Below, in pieces: positions 35,286-43,704 of a DNA stretch of 64,000 nucleotides. The notes below the pieces were generated by a model. That model made no database searches. It was not told where the DNA came from and saw only the letters and a program-made list of their open reading frames with translations. The stretch is from Methylotuvimicrobium sp018830325. Lineage in GTDB: Bacteria; Pseudomonadota; Gammaproteobacteria; Methylococcales; Methylomonadaceae. The first letter of the stretch is position 1; each line of letters opens with the position of its first letter. Location of the stretch: the NCBI RefSeq assembly GCF_044788715.1, contig NZ_CP173170.1, positions 4,464,001 to 4,528,000 on the forward strand, written 5' to 3'. A program made the position numbers and the translations under genes.

Positions 35286-37235
35286 ATGTATCATTTTATT
35301 TTCACCAAGCTTTACCAACTGCACAATAAACCTGCGCCAGCTACTGGCATCGGCTTATTCCGACTGCTCTACGGCATCGTATTATTTCAAGAAATCTGCT
35401 TCTTATTATATTTCCATCATCTAATATTCGACCCGATTCCTTACATTGACGTTGAATTCCCGCTCATTCCTTTTTTTCTTTGTCTCTGGGCGGCGGCGGC
35501 TTTATTCATAATCGTTGGCTACCAATGCCAAAACGCATTAATTGCAAGCTACCTTTTTTGGATCGTCTTTGTACAATTCACCCCCATGCAACGCGACTTT
35601 GACGGCGGATTTGATGCATTCATGACCGGATCAGGATTTTTTTTACTCTTCATGCCGACCGACAAAGCCTTTGCGCTCGATCAATTAAGGTTAAAACTCA
35701 GCACACCCTTTCGCCATTACTCTCAACACCCGAAACCTACTGTTTCAAGCCTGAGCTACCACCTTCCCGTTTTTATCTGCCTAGGCTTTCTTTATTTCGA
35801 CTCGGCAATTCATAAATTATTTGCCGAACACTGGCGAAACGGCCTAGGGGCCTGGCTTCCCTCCACACAACCATATTATGTATCCGCGATCAATATGTCC
35901 TGGCTTCTAAACCAGGAAATCTTACAAAAGACGATTGGCTATATCATTATTGTGTTCCAATTTAGCTTTATATTCTTTTTTTCAAACCGCTACTTACGTC
36001 CCATCTACTTATTCATTGGCATTGGCTTACACCTTGGTATAACGATTTCTTTAAATATTTATCCGTTTGGCCTTGGCATGCTCATTTTTTACAGTTTACT
36101 GATCCCTTTTTCATGGTGGCGTTGCTTAGCCAAAGCCCTTCGACCCACTCAGCCTTTATTACTGATCTACTACGACAAAGACTGCCCTTTATGCAATCGC
36201 ACTGCATTAACGGTCAATCATTTCGATATTTTTAAATGCATTGAATTTAAAGACGCTCAAACTTTTTCAAATAAACAACCCGCACTATCTGCCCTACCAT
36301 TGGATACCTTGCTGACCGATCTTTATTCAGTCGATGAAAACGGCAAAGTTTATAACGGCATCAACACCTACATCCAGATTCTAATGAAAATGCGCTATCC
36401 ATTTTTAATTGGCTGGCTACTACGAACCCCTGGCATTCATCATCTAGCCAGAGCTATTTATCGCAACATAGCCGACAACAGACAGCGCATACCATGCAAT
36501 CAAGACTGCACGATTCCAAACACAACCCAATTCAAATTACACAGCTTTTATGGCCGTTTTTTTGAGACCGACAACCTTCAATCACGAAGAAATTTAAAAA
36601 CACTAACCAAAGCCGTTTTTATCATTTGTCTACTACAAATTAATAGCTCCATTCACTACGGACTACTATACCGGCTTAATGTCGACACACGCAGCAACCC
36701 TTTAATGATTGCACTGACTCAAGCCAGCAATTCCATTTTATTACTATCCCACTCATTCATCGGCATAACACCCCACGCCCTTTATTTACACGACCATTTT
36801 GAAGGGTATGACTCGTTACTCGCAATCACCTACACCAACGATAACGGTGATGAAGCCTGGTTACCGTTCATCAACCAAGAAGGACGGATATTAGCCCCTC
36901 ACTGGGGACGCGTTCACTCAATGTGGGCCAATATCGCCGTCACACCGAATATTGACGCCACCAGACTTAACAAGCTGATCATGAAAATTACTGCATACTG
37001 GGCACATAGACTCCATCTAGACCTTGATAACGCGCTGTTCACGATCAAGATTAAGAAAAATTCAGCGCCGTCCTATTGGGTTTATGACTTGCTCAATAAA
37101 AACCTCAGCGGAGAATGGTCAAGCCTTGGCACAGTCCAGTGGAAACAGCAGCAATTTCATAGCAATTTAAACCAAATGTTGCTGGATAATCTCTCTACTC
37201 AATCAAGTTACTGGCCCACCTTAACACCCGAATAA
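35286..37235 (+). CDS. HTTM-DCC fusion membrane protein
   Basis: 649 residues. The N-terminal ~280 residues are a multi-helix HTTM domain, related to the membrane part of vitamin K-dependent gamma-carboxylase (LFRLLYGIVLFQE; FDSAIHKLF near 171-179). Residues about 290-410 are a DCC/DUF393 thiol-disulfide domain with the redox pair Cys300-x-x-Cys303 in YYDKDCPLCNRT. A third part of about 220 residues with one or two more helices is unassigned. The fusion suggests a membrane-linked oxidoreductase. Substrate unknown. Confidence 0.82.
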   Translation: MYHFIFTKLYQLHNKPAPATGIGLFRLLYGIVLFQEICFLLYFHHLIFDPIPYIDVEFPLIPFFLCLWAAAALFIIVGYQCQNALIASYLFWIVFVQFTPMQRDFDGGFDAFMTGSGFFLLFMPTDKAFALDQLRLKLSTPFRHYSQHPKPTVSSLSYHLPVFICLGFLYFDSAIHKLFAEHWRNGLGAWLPSTQPYYVSAINMSWLLNQEILQKTIGYIIIVFQFSFIFFFSNRYLRPIYLFIGIGLHLGITISLNIYPFGLGMLIFYSLLIPFSWWRCLAKALRPTQPLLLIYYDKDCPLCNRTALTVNHFDIFKCIEFKDAQTFSNKQPALSALPLDTLLTDLYSVDENGKVYNGINTYIQILMKMRYPFLIGWLLRTPGIHHLARAIYRNIADNRQRIPCNQDCTIPNTTQFKLHSFYGRFFETDNLQSRRNLKTLTKAVFIICLLQINSSIHYGLLYRLNVDTRSNPLMIALTQASNSILLLSHSFIGITPHALYLHDHFEGYDSLLAITYTNDNGDEAWLPFINQEGRILAPHWGRVHSMWANIAVTPNIDATRLNKLIMKITAYWAHRLHLDLDNALFTIKIKKNSAPSYWVYDLLNKNLSGEWSSLGTVQWKQQQFHSNLNQMLLDNLSTQSSYWPTLTPE

Positions 37236-37679
37236 CGACAAGCCTTTGCCATTGCGATTGAACCATACCTTTCGCACTTCAGATTTCGGCAGCGCTCAAG
37301 GAGGAGACGGGCTGCTCGATCCCTCACCTAACGCTAGGTGAGGGACTGGCATAGACCCTACATGGGACGGTTTCACGGCGTCCTTTGTCGCCCCCCCTCC
37401 GGCGCCTAATTTTGATCTACGATAGGTATAAATACCGACACTACCGTTCATTAATTTTCAACTAATGCGACAACTACGTTGACATTTACCGCAAGAGTTT
37501 TCACCAAACTGTTGCGTGATTTATAAACTGGACATACCCATTGCTTAATCAAGAACCGACACAATTAGCAATAATTTTTATTTTTTTATAACAACAACTT
37601 ATTTACATACTTATCTATTTTTTTATCAATTTACCGCTCCATTTCATTTATAACTTCTCCACTCATTTTAATTTAAATG
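37236..37679. repeat. Intergenic region with family A copy 2
   Basis: A family A element at 37265-37430 (166 bp) has ends ATACCTTTCGCACTTCAGAT and TTTTGATCTACGATAGGTAT. Its centre holds the hairpin CCCTCACCTA-ACGC-TAGGTGAGGG instead of the AATTTAGGTGCTGGGT hairpin. The rest is AT-rich with no gene. Confidence 0.7.
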
Positions 37680-37708
37680 TTGCATAGAATTTTTTGCCAT
37701 GATATAAA
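37680..37708 (+). promoter_or_regulatory. Sigma-70 promoter of the small lipoprotein gene
   Basis: TTGCAT (37680-37685), 17-bp spacer, TATAAA (37703-37708), about 68 bp upstream of the start codon. Confidence 0.65.
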
Positions 37709-37775
37709 AATACCGTGCTAAACATTTAGTACTGTAATTTTATTAATATAAAAATAAATTCTTTTGGAGGATAGT

Positions 37776-37892
37776 ATGAAAAAAGTTTTATCACTTTTAG
37801 CTATGGCATTAATGATTGTTGGCTTAACAGGCTGCCTGGACGATCCCGATAGCTCCAAACAAAAAGTTGAAAATACAACTATTAGATTGTAA
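37776..37892 (+). CDS. 38-residue lipoprotein
   Basis: A short ORF with a lipoprotein signal (MKKVLSLLAMALMIV, lipobox LTGC with Cys at about 20) and a mature tail of about 19 residues beginning CLDDPDSSKQ. Asp at the +2 position after the Cys would predict inner-membrane retention. GGAGG precedes the ATG and a good sigma-70 promoter lies upstream. Resembles entericidin-size lipoproteins only in layout. Confidence 0.72.
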   Translation: MKKVLSLLAMALMIVGLTGCLDDPDSSKQKVENTTIRL

Positions 37893-37903
37893 GATCTGAA
37901 TTT

Positions 37904-37940
37904 ATGAACCCGGCTTATTTTCTAATAAGCTGGGTTCATA
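37904..37940 (+). terminator. Stem-loop after the small lipoprotein gene
   Basis: GAACCCGGCTTATT and AATAAGCTGGGTTC form a 14-bp stem with one mismatch, starting about 12 bp past the stop codon. There is no clean T-tract, so termination strength is uncertain. Confidence 0.55.
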
Positions 37941-38172
37941 CTAGCAACTCAATCTACTTTTCATACCCGCGCTTTACCCCCCGTCATTTCCCCTCCTTTT
38001 TTACAGAAACTTTCTGTCTTTTTTCCAGTCTCCTTTATTACTCATACAACTCTTTTTTCTAATTTATATTTGCAGCACTTGCTTAGCTTTTAGCACTCAC
38101 CACAAACAAACTGCTATTTCTTAACCTCAGTTAGGGATAATAGATCCTATAGCCCTACATAAGACAGACAAC

Positions 38173-38332
38173 TATACCTTTCGCACTTCAAATTTCGGCA
38201 GTGCCGGAGGAGGCCTCGGGGTGCCCGTCAAAGGACGCCGTGAATACGTCCATGTAGGCCCTATGCCAGCTCCATGCTGGCAAAGCCTTTACCGAGCACC
38301 CCGAGGCCGAATTTTCATCTACGATGAGTATA
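38173..38332. mobile_element. MITE-like element, family A copy 3
   Basis: Ends TATACCTTTCGCACTTCAAA and TTTTCATCTACGATGAGTAT. A long internal inverted pair GGCCTCGGGGTGC / GCACCCCGAGGCC (about 38213-38225 and 38296-38308) is perfect, so the transcript would fold into one long hairpin. Confidence 0.75.
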
Positions 38333-38846
38333 ACGCTACGGCTTTTATTCGAATTCAAGCCGCATAACCGTTTCATGCACACTCCCAGGTTAACCCTAAA
38401 AAGAGCCGCCGGCATGCGTTGTAGACCGTTCGTGCCGGGCTAAGAAATCGAAGCATGAAGGAATTAAAACACTTTCATAAGCTTGGTTAAATTTCAAACT
38501 ACCCCTTGCTCTTTCGTTGATCCCAGGGCGAACGACAGCTTGAGACACTTAAATTCTCTTTTTAGGTTTATGCTCGAAAATGTTAACTTTATAAAGACAT
38601 GGGCCGTGGCTAGCGAAGATCTAGGCAACAGGACATATTTTTGCCCCCATCCAAAATCAGCATTCATCCAGCAACTAAACTCCATCGGTCATTAATTTAA
38701 GCCGGGTTATTTAGGCTATGTATCCCCCTGTGTCAGGATAGTTGAAACTACCGGAAGCACTTATATAATCCAAGTGAATTGCAGGGTTCGCGGACCGACA
38801 GCCGAGTGCGGATTGGAACGCCAAAGGCACACGAAGTGTGAGCCCC

Positions 38847-39168
38847 ATAAGCGCCAACTTAAGCAACTAAGTGATTAATTAAGCAGTAGGATGGAGGAGC
38901 GAAGCGGAAACCCATCATGGGCACCCGCAAACGGTAAAAACGTTACGGAAGGGTTTATAAACCCCGTCCTGCGATAGCAACTGCGTCTGGTTGAAAAACG
39001 ATGGGTTTCGGCTTCCGCCTCTACCCATCCTACGCAAAATTGGCCATGCAGGAAGGTCTGTGCAGAGCAGTAGCCTGGGTAGTAGCGAAACGGAAATCCA
39101 TCATTTTGTGGCTACACTCTTATTTTTCAACTATGAATCAATGTATTGCGCCTTAAGTTGGCGCCTAT
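38847..39168. repeat. Nested inverted repeat element
   Basis: The outer arms ATAAGCGCCAACTTAAG (38847-38863) and CTTAAGTTGGCGCCTAT (39152-39168) enclose inner arms. The inner arms start GTAGGATGG...AAACCCATC (38886-38916) and end GATGGGTTTCGG...CCATCCTAC (39000-39033). Confidence 0.65.
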
Positions 39169-39424
39169 GAGTGTGCCCCCTCCTATTACGACGTTGTATT
39201 GGAAAGTAATTATTTTGCCTATTTCCTAAATGCCTTTTTTAATAGGCAAGAGAGCAACCTCAACTTCCAACGCGAACATAGCCTTTCGGAAGGGCTCTCC
39301 TTAGCCCTCCTAAAACAAGCGGCAACCCTGCCGCTCCCTTAGCGGCTATTTTGTCAAAATGCCAGCAGCCTAACGGGCCGTAGGGCATACGCATCAAGCT
39401 AAAAAGGACCAACCCACATCACGC

Positions 39425-39736
39425 TCTTTCCCAAGCTCCAGCTCTCATCGTTATACATAAGTCAAAAATTACTGTTTTGCAATCTTAGCTAATGAGTCTT
39501 CGATACCATTTTTTGTCGCCCAACGTTCCCGACTTCGAAATCGCGACCTGGGGATCGCTCCCACAGAGCATCCGCCTCCCCTTGTGGGAGCGACGCCTTC
39601 GTCGCGATTTCGAAGCCACTGATGTTCAATATCCGCAGATTTATCAAACAGCACCGTTTCCAGGTATACGACGAACTCTGTTTAGCAAGTTTACCGATAC
39701 TTGTGTATAACGATGAGAGCTGGAGCTTGGGAAAGA
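39425..39736. repeat. 312-bp element with perfect 33-bp inverted ends and a central REP
   Basis: Arms at 39425-39457 and 39704-39736 are exact reverse complements (key core AGCTCTCATCGTTATACA). In the middle lies a second palindrome with perfect 15-bp arms CTTCGAAATCGCGAC (39533-39547) and GTCGCGATTTCGAAG (39601-39615), itself holding the CGCTCCCACA/TGTGGGAGCG stem also seen at 28553-28587. No ORF is supported. Confidence 0.75.
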
Positions 39737-40557
39737 CATCCCGGAAGCTCCCCCTTCGACAAGACCCTCTTAAGCGCAGCCGAAGGGCTCAGGGCAAGAG
39801 CTTCCTGAGACCGACACAAACTCCGCACACTGTCAACCAACCCTAACTCACTCGTTCAAGCTTTCTTGATTGTCGGGAAGCTAGAGCTTCTGGAACAGGT
39901 TACCTAAGCTGGAAACTTGGGTAACAGCATAAAACACACGAGACCACGTCAAACTAACGGCGGTACTGCTTTGGTACGCTCAAACGCCCCCTACAGCCAT
40001 CAAGTTTCTAGATTCTCGAACATAGCCTCTCACATCAGCAATTCCCAATTTAAGAATAAAAAAGGGTGCGAAGTGTGCTTGCCGAGGATGTAGGCGGCAG
40101 GGGCAGATTTTTGCCCCTTACAAAATCTGCATCCACCCAGCACCTAAATTCCATTGATCATTGGCAATGACCTATAAAATTAAAGTGCTGGATTAAAGCG
40201 GGACTGAGGTTTTTTTATTTAATAACCTCCAAGCCACTCGGCAACCGCTGAGCGCCAAGAACGCCTTGACTGCAGAAAATACAGGAACACTGTCTACCAC
40301 CCTGCGCCAGACCTTGTCGCTTAAAGTATCACCTGCCGACACCCTACCTCCTGCATCCTTGTAATCGTCTTTTACAATGAGGGGAGACCTAATACACACA
40401 ATTTAAGCGATAGGCTTATTCTCCTCTTCGACAGGCACGTTCAACCGCTTACACTCCGAATTACTGCAACCTTCCCTTGGACTTGCCAATTAATTACTAA
40501 TTTCTTGCGCAATCAAACCAAAAAACAACTACCCAATACGATAACAACACGCATAAA

Positions 40558-40589
40558 AAAGCCCCCGTATTTTTCAACACGGGGGCTTT
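40558..40589 (-). terminator. Rho-independent terminator of pmoCAB
   Basis: AAAGCCCCCGT ... ACGGGGGCTTT stem followed on the minus strand by TTTTTT. It lies 42 bp past the pmoB stop codon. Confidence 0.92.
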
Positions 40590-40630
40590 AACCCTACTTA
40601 GTCTATATAATAACTAGACCAAGCTATTCA

Positions 40631-41875
40631 TTAGATGAATGTTGGGATCAATGGAGCATCTACCATTGTCATTTGACGGTTGCCGTCTTCGTCGATGAAG
40701 AACAACAGACCCGCGAAACGGCTGTCTGGATCGTAGATCAAGTCAGCTAAACGGTAAACTTCCCATGCTGCGTCAGAAGCAGTAACGTCAACAGTTCTTG
40801 TTTCGCCTGGAGCAAGTGGGCTGTTATCGCTAACAGACAAACCTTCTTCGGCTAACAAGTCATCTGGATAGTTAGTGTCGTCTTCATATACATCAGCATC
40901 CAAGAAACGAACAGAAGCTGTGTTGAACTCAGCCAAACGAACTGCAGAATCACCGTTGTTAGTGATTTCCAAAGTCATTTGCATTGCACGACCTGGTACA
41001 CGGTAAGAAGCATCAACAACTTTTACAGAAACTGTAGGTTGTGGAAGTTCCAAAGATTTAATACCGCGCATCAAACCTGCTTGCAATGGAGTCGTAACAG
41101 GATATTTCTCGTTGGCTTGACCCATTGAGATAGCAACGATTGCCATAGTACCGGCAGCGAAAGCCATACCAACTTTTTTATCAGTTGGAGTGATCAAAGA
41201 ATCGGCTTTACCAGCATCAACAGCTATTCTGCGTGGAATGAATACAGGCTTGCGACACCAGTATACCATCCAAGCTACACCCAAAACGTACCAGAACAAG
41301 TGCCATCCATAGACACCGTCTAATGCGTAAGTTTCCAGATCAATGGTTTCACCAGTCAATGTAGTGATTGGGTTTTTGAAATCGCCCATACTACCAGTAA
41401 TAGTTACCCATTTACCTGGACCAATGATTGGACCACCGCCTTCAACGTTCATCATAGTGTGAACGTGCCAGTCACCTGGACGACGTGCTTTCAACAAAAC
41501 TTTAAATTCATAAGTTTCGCCCAATTCCAGAGATACTGAACGTGGAACCAGTTGACCACCGATCCAAGAACCTGCACGAATAAATACAGGACCAGGAATA
41601 CCGATGTTCAAGAAAGCAACTTCTGGTTTATCGACAGTTTCAGGCCATCCCGCGAATACGTGGAATTTACCTGAAATTGACATGGTTTCATTGACAGAAA
41701 CCATATCTTTTGACCAGTTCAAGTCAAACCAGTGAATGGTCCGCATACGCATGAATGCCGCCTGTGATTTCTCACCATGAGCAGATGCTGTCGGAGTGTA
41801 AAACATCGCTGCTGTTACAGATACCAGCAGTGCGACAAAGGACAATTTAGCAACTTTGTCTTTTATTATTTTCAT
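40631..41875 (-). CDS. pmoB: Particulate methane monooxygenase subunit B
   Basis: 414 residues, the copper-bearing periplasmic subunit of pMMO. With the start at 41873-41875 (preceded by GGAGG) the numbering reproduces the known ligands: His33 becomes the mature N terminus after the signal peptide (ASA-HGEK), and His137 and His139 lie in DWHVHTMM; His48 of the second site is also present. The in-frame ATG 14 codons upstream is rejected. Two cupredoxin domains are joined by transmembrane helices around residues 185-205 and 235-255. Third gene of pmoCAB. Confidence 0.98.
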   Translation of the reverse strand: MKIIKDKVAKLSFVALLVSVTAAMFYTPTASAHGEKSQAAFMRMRTIHWFDLNWSKDMVSVNETMSISGKFHVFAGWPETVDKPEVAFLNIGIPGPVFIRAGSWIGGQLVPRSVSLELGETYEFKVLLKARRPGDWHVHTMMNVEGGGPIIGPGKWVTITGSMGDFKNPITTLTGETIDLETYALDGVYGWHLFWYVLGVAWMVYWCRKPVFIPRRIAVDAGKADSLITPTDKKVGMAFAAGTMAIVAISMGQANEKYPVTTPLQAGLMRGIKSLELPQPTVSVKVVDASYRVPGRAMQMTLEITNNGDSAVRLAEFNTASVRFLDADVYEDDTNYPDDLLAEEGLSVSDNSPLAPGETRTVDVTASDAAWEVYRLADLIYDPDSRFAGLLFFIDEDGNRQMTMVDAPLIPTFI

Positions 41876-41968
41876 ATATCCTCCTCTATTACAGAGAATT
41901 AATAGTTTTATAAGCATCCGGTAGATTCGAAATGAATATACCGCGGTTTTTTGATTATTAAGTTTGTA

Positions 41969-42712
41969 TCAAGAACCTTGTACAAATTTTTCACTTCCGA
42001 ACCAGCTTCCGAAGAAGTGCCACAAGAAGTAAATCAAGATACTTACGAAACCAGAGAAGAACGCTGATACTGGAGCAACGTCTTTACCGAATGTTCTCAG
42101 TGTACCTTTTTCAACCATACGAATGTACTCAGGAGTACCGGTTCTAACATAGTGGTAACCTTGAAGGTCAGCCAGAGTCATCATCATGCCGTTGTATTCA
42201 ACAGGAACATGCAATGGAGCAATGATTGGCCAGTTACCTGGATAGAACAGTAAGCCCCAAGCTAAACCACCGACAACCGCAGTCAGAGTCATGCTGTTAG
42301 AAAGCATCAAGATGACGTCTAATACGATCGCACCTGGCATCAGGTTAGATGGGAAAACGAAGTTTACTGGGAAGTATGTCCAGCCCCAGAAGTTGAAGTA
42401 TCTGTTGATCCACTCACCGAGTAACAGACCTAAGATACACAAAGTTGCACCCCAAGCGATGCGATAGCGCCACCAAAGTACAGCTTGAACCGCAGCAGGG
42501 AATGTAATTGAAACGATTGGTGCTACAGTTACCCATAGACGTCTATCTTTCCAATCGGTCCAGAAATCCCAGTCACCGCCAGTCAACATATAGTGGATAT
42601 GATAACCACCGAGAACAACAAAAAACGCCGTAAAGAGAATCATGTAGTCGAACGTACGAGAAACTTTGACAGCTTCTGCGCGTGAACGAACAGCTGATTG
42701 AGATGCGCTCAT
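41969..42712 (-). CDS. pmoA: Particulate methane monooxygenase subunit A
   Basis: 247-residue integral membrane subunit, the usual length. It contains the regions used for methanotroph typing (GGDWDFWTDWKDRRLWVTVA; NFWGWTYFPVNFVFPSNLMP) and is clearly the methane-oxidising PmoA of type I methanotrophs rather than AmoA or the divergent PxmA. Strong TAGGAGG ribosome-binding site. Second gene of the operon. Confidence 0.98.
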   Translation of the reverse strand: MSASQSAVRSRAEAVKVSRTFDYMILFTAFFVVLGGYHIHYMLTGGDWDFWTDWKDRRLWVTVAPIVSITFPAAVQAVLWWRYRIAWGATLCILGLLLGEWINRYFNFWGWTYFPVNFVFPSNLMPGAIVLDVILMLSNSMTLTAVVGGLAWGLLFYPGNWPIIAPLHVPVEYNGMMMTLADLQGYHYVRTGTPEYIRMVEKGTLRTFGKDVAPVSAFFSGFVSILIYFLWHFFGSWFGSEKFVQGS

Positions 42713-42769
42713 TAGCTTACCTCCTAAAGGATTTAAAAATTATTATTTATTTTTACTATTTTCTGTATC

Positions 42770-42791
42770 GCTTCTTCGGTAAAGAAGAAGC
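42770..42791 (-). other. Stem-loop in the pmoC-pmoA spacer
   Basis: GCTTCTTC-GGTAAA-GAAGAAGC is a perfect 8-bp stem about 30 bp past the pmoC stop codon. No T-tract follows, so it more likely protects or processes the pmoC mRNA segment than terminates transcription. Confidence 0.6.
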
Positions 42792-42822
42792 GACCAGGAG
42801 ATAGTTTTTTCAGACTAAGCGA

Positions 42823-43575
42823 TTAAGCCAGGTCTTTTTTCAGCAGCTTGGACAATGCGCCCAGCTCGATGTTGATTACACCCAATACACCCAAGGCAGA
42901 CCATCCGAAGAAGACGAAGCCATAGTGCAGAGGAGCAACAAACAATTCTTCCATAAACCAGAAAGTATGACCCCACTCATTCAAACCAACGTTTGGCAGG
43001 ATCATGAACGGACCTACAACAACAACCAGGTATTGCAGAGACAAACCTTGTTGGTAAGTTGGAAGTCTTGTTTTAGCATATAAGAAAGAAGCACCACCAG
43101 TGATGATGTAGATTGGGTAGCTCAAGTAGAACTCGATGATATGACTTGGAGTGAAGTCAGTATCACGAACGATCGTTTGATGCCAAGTACCATCTTGCTC
43201 TGTGAAGTAGCTAGCACCGAAGTAGATCGCGATGCCGTACATCATCAACCATGTCCAGTGAGTAAAATGTCTTCTTAACTCTTCACGTGGAGTAATTGAC
43301 ATTACTTTACGATCGCGAGATTTCCAGATGTAGCCCCATAATACAGAAGCTGTTAATACTTCTAATACCATTTCGATATACAGGAAGTTCATCCAGTATG
43401 TTTCGAACTCAGGTGCGAATGAATCCAGACCTGCGGACCAACCATAAACACCTTCATACCAACGAACCCACGCATAGAAAACCAGATACAAAGATGCGCC
43501 GGCAATGATATTTTTTTTGTTCAAAAGTGGTGCTTCTGCAGCATCAGCTTTAACTGACTCAGTTGTAGCAGCCAT
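42823..43575 (-). CDS. pmoC: Particulate methane monooxygenase subunit C
   Basis: 250-residue membrane subunit. Both metal sites are intact: Asp128, His132 and His145 (equivalent to Asp156, His160 and His173 of the Methylococcus capsulatus enzyme), and Asn199, His203 and His217 (equivalent to Asn227, His231 and His245). First gene of pmoCAB, with a strong TTAGGAGG ribosome-binding site and a near-consensus sigma-70 promoter about 100 bp upstream. Confidence 0.98.
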   Translation of the reverse strand: MAATTESVKADAAEAPLLNKKNIIAGASLYLVFYAWVRWYEGVYGWSAGLDSFAPEFETYWMNFLYIEMVLEVLTASVLWGYIWKSRDRKVMSITPREELRRHFTHWTWLMMYGIAIYFGASYFTEQDGTWHQTIVRDTDFTPSHIIEFYLSYPIYIITGGASFLYAKTRLPTYQQGLSLQYLVVVVGPFMILPNVGLNEWGHTFWFMEELFVAPLHYGFVFFGWSALGVLGVINIELGALSKLLKKDLA

Positions 43576-43676
43576 TTCTACCTCCTAAAAAATTTATAAA
43601 ACCCCTAAGGGCGGTTGCTTTAGAACATCCCTATAACGCTTTATTCAAGCTCCACCAGTCCAATTTGGTGCTGCTC

Positions 43677-43704
43677 AGTTTATCATTTCGAAAAGGCTTG
43701 TCAA
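43677..43704 (-). promoter_or_regulatory. Sigma-70-type promoter of pmoCAB
   Basis: On the minus strand TTGACA (43699-43704), 16-bp spacer, TAAACT (43677-43682). The predicted start is near 43670, giving a leader of about 95 nt. A perfect -35 suits the very high expression of pMMO. Confidence 0.75.

Larger units (their letters stand above)
37941..40555. repeat. 2.6-kb repeat-dense gene desert downstream of pmoB
   Basis: No gene is supported. In order: family A copy 3 (38173-38332); a nested hairpin element (38847-39168); REP-like palindromes; a 312-bp segment with perfect 33-bp inverted ends (39425-39736); a palindrome near 39890-39925; a single MITE end near 40036; and a CACCTAAATT hairpin near 40138-40195. 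ORFs here lie within repeats or lack a ribosome-binding site. Confidence 0.65.

Noticed and set aside
38188..38415. 75-codon minus-strand ORF
   Set aside because: Mostly composed of the family A repeat; similar frames appear in the other copies.
40193..40399. 68-codon minus-strand ORF
   Set aside because: Overlaps a CACCTAAATT hairpin at its end and has no ribosome-binding site; a protein remnant cannot be excluded but cannot be supported.
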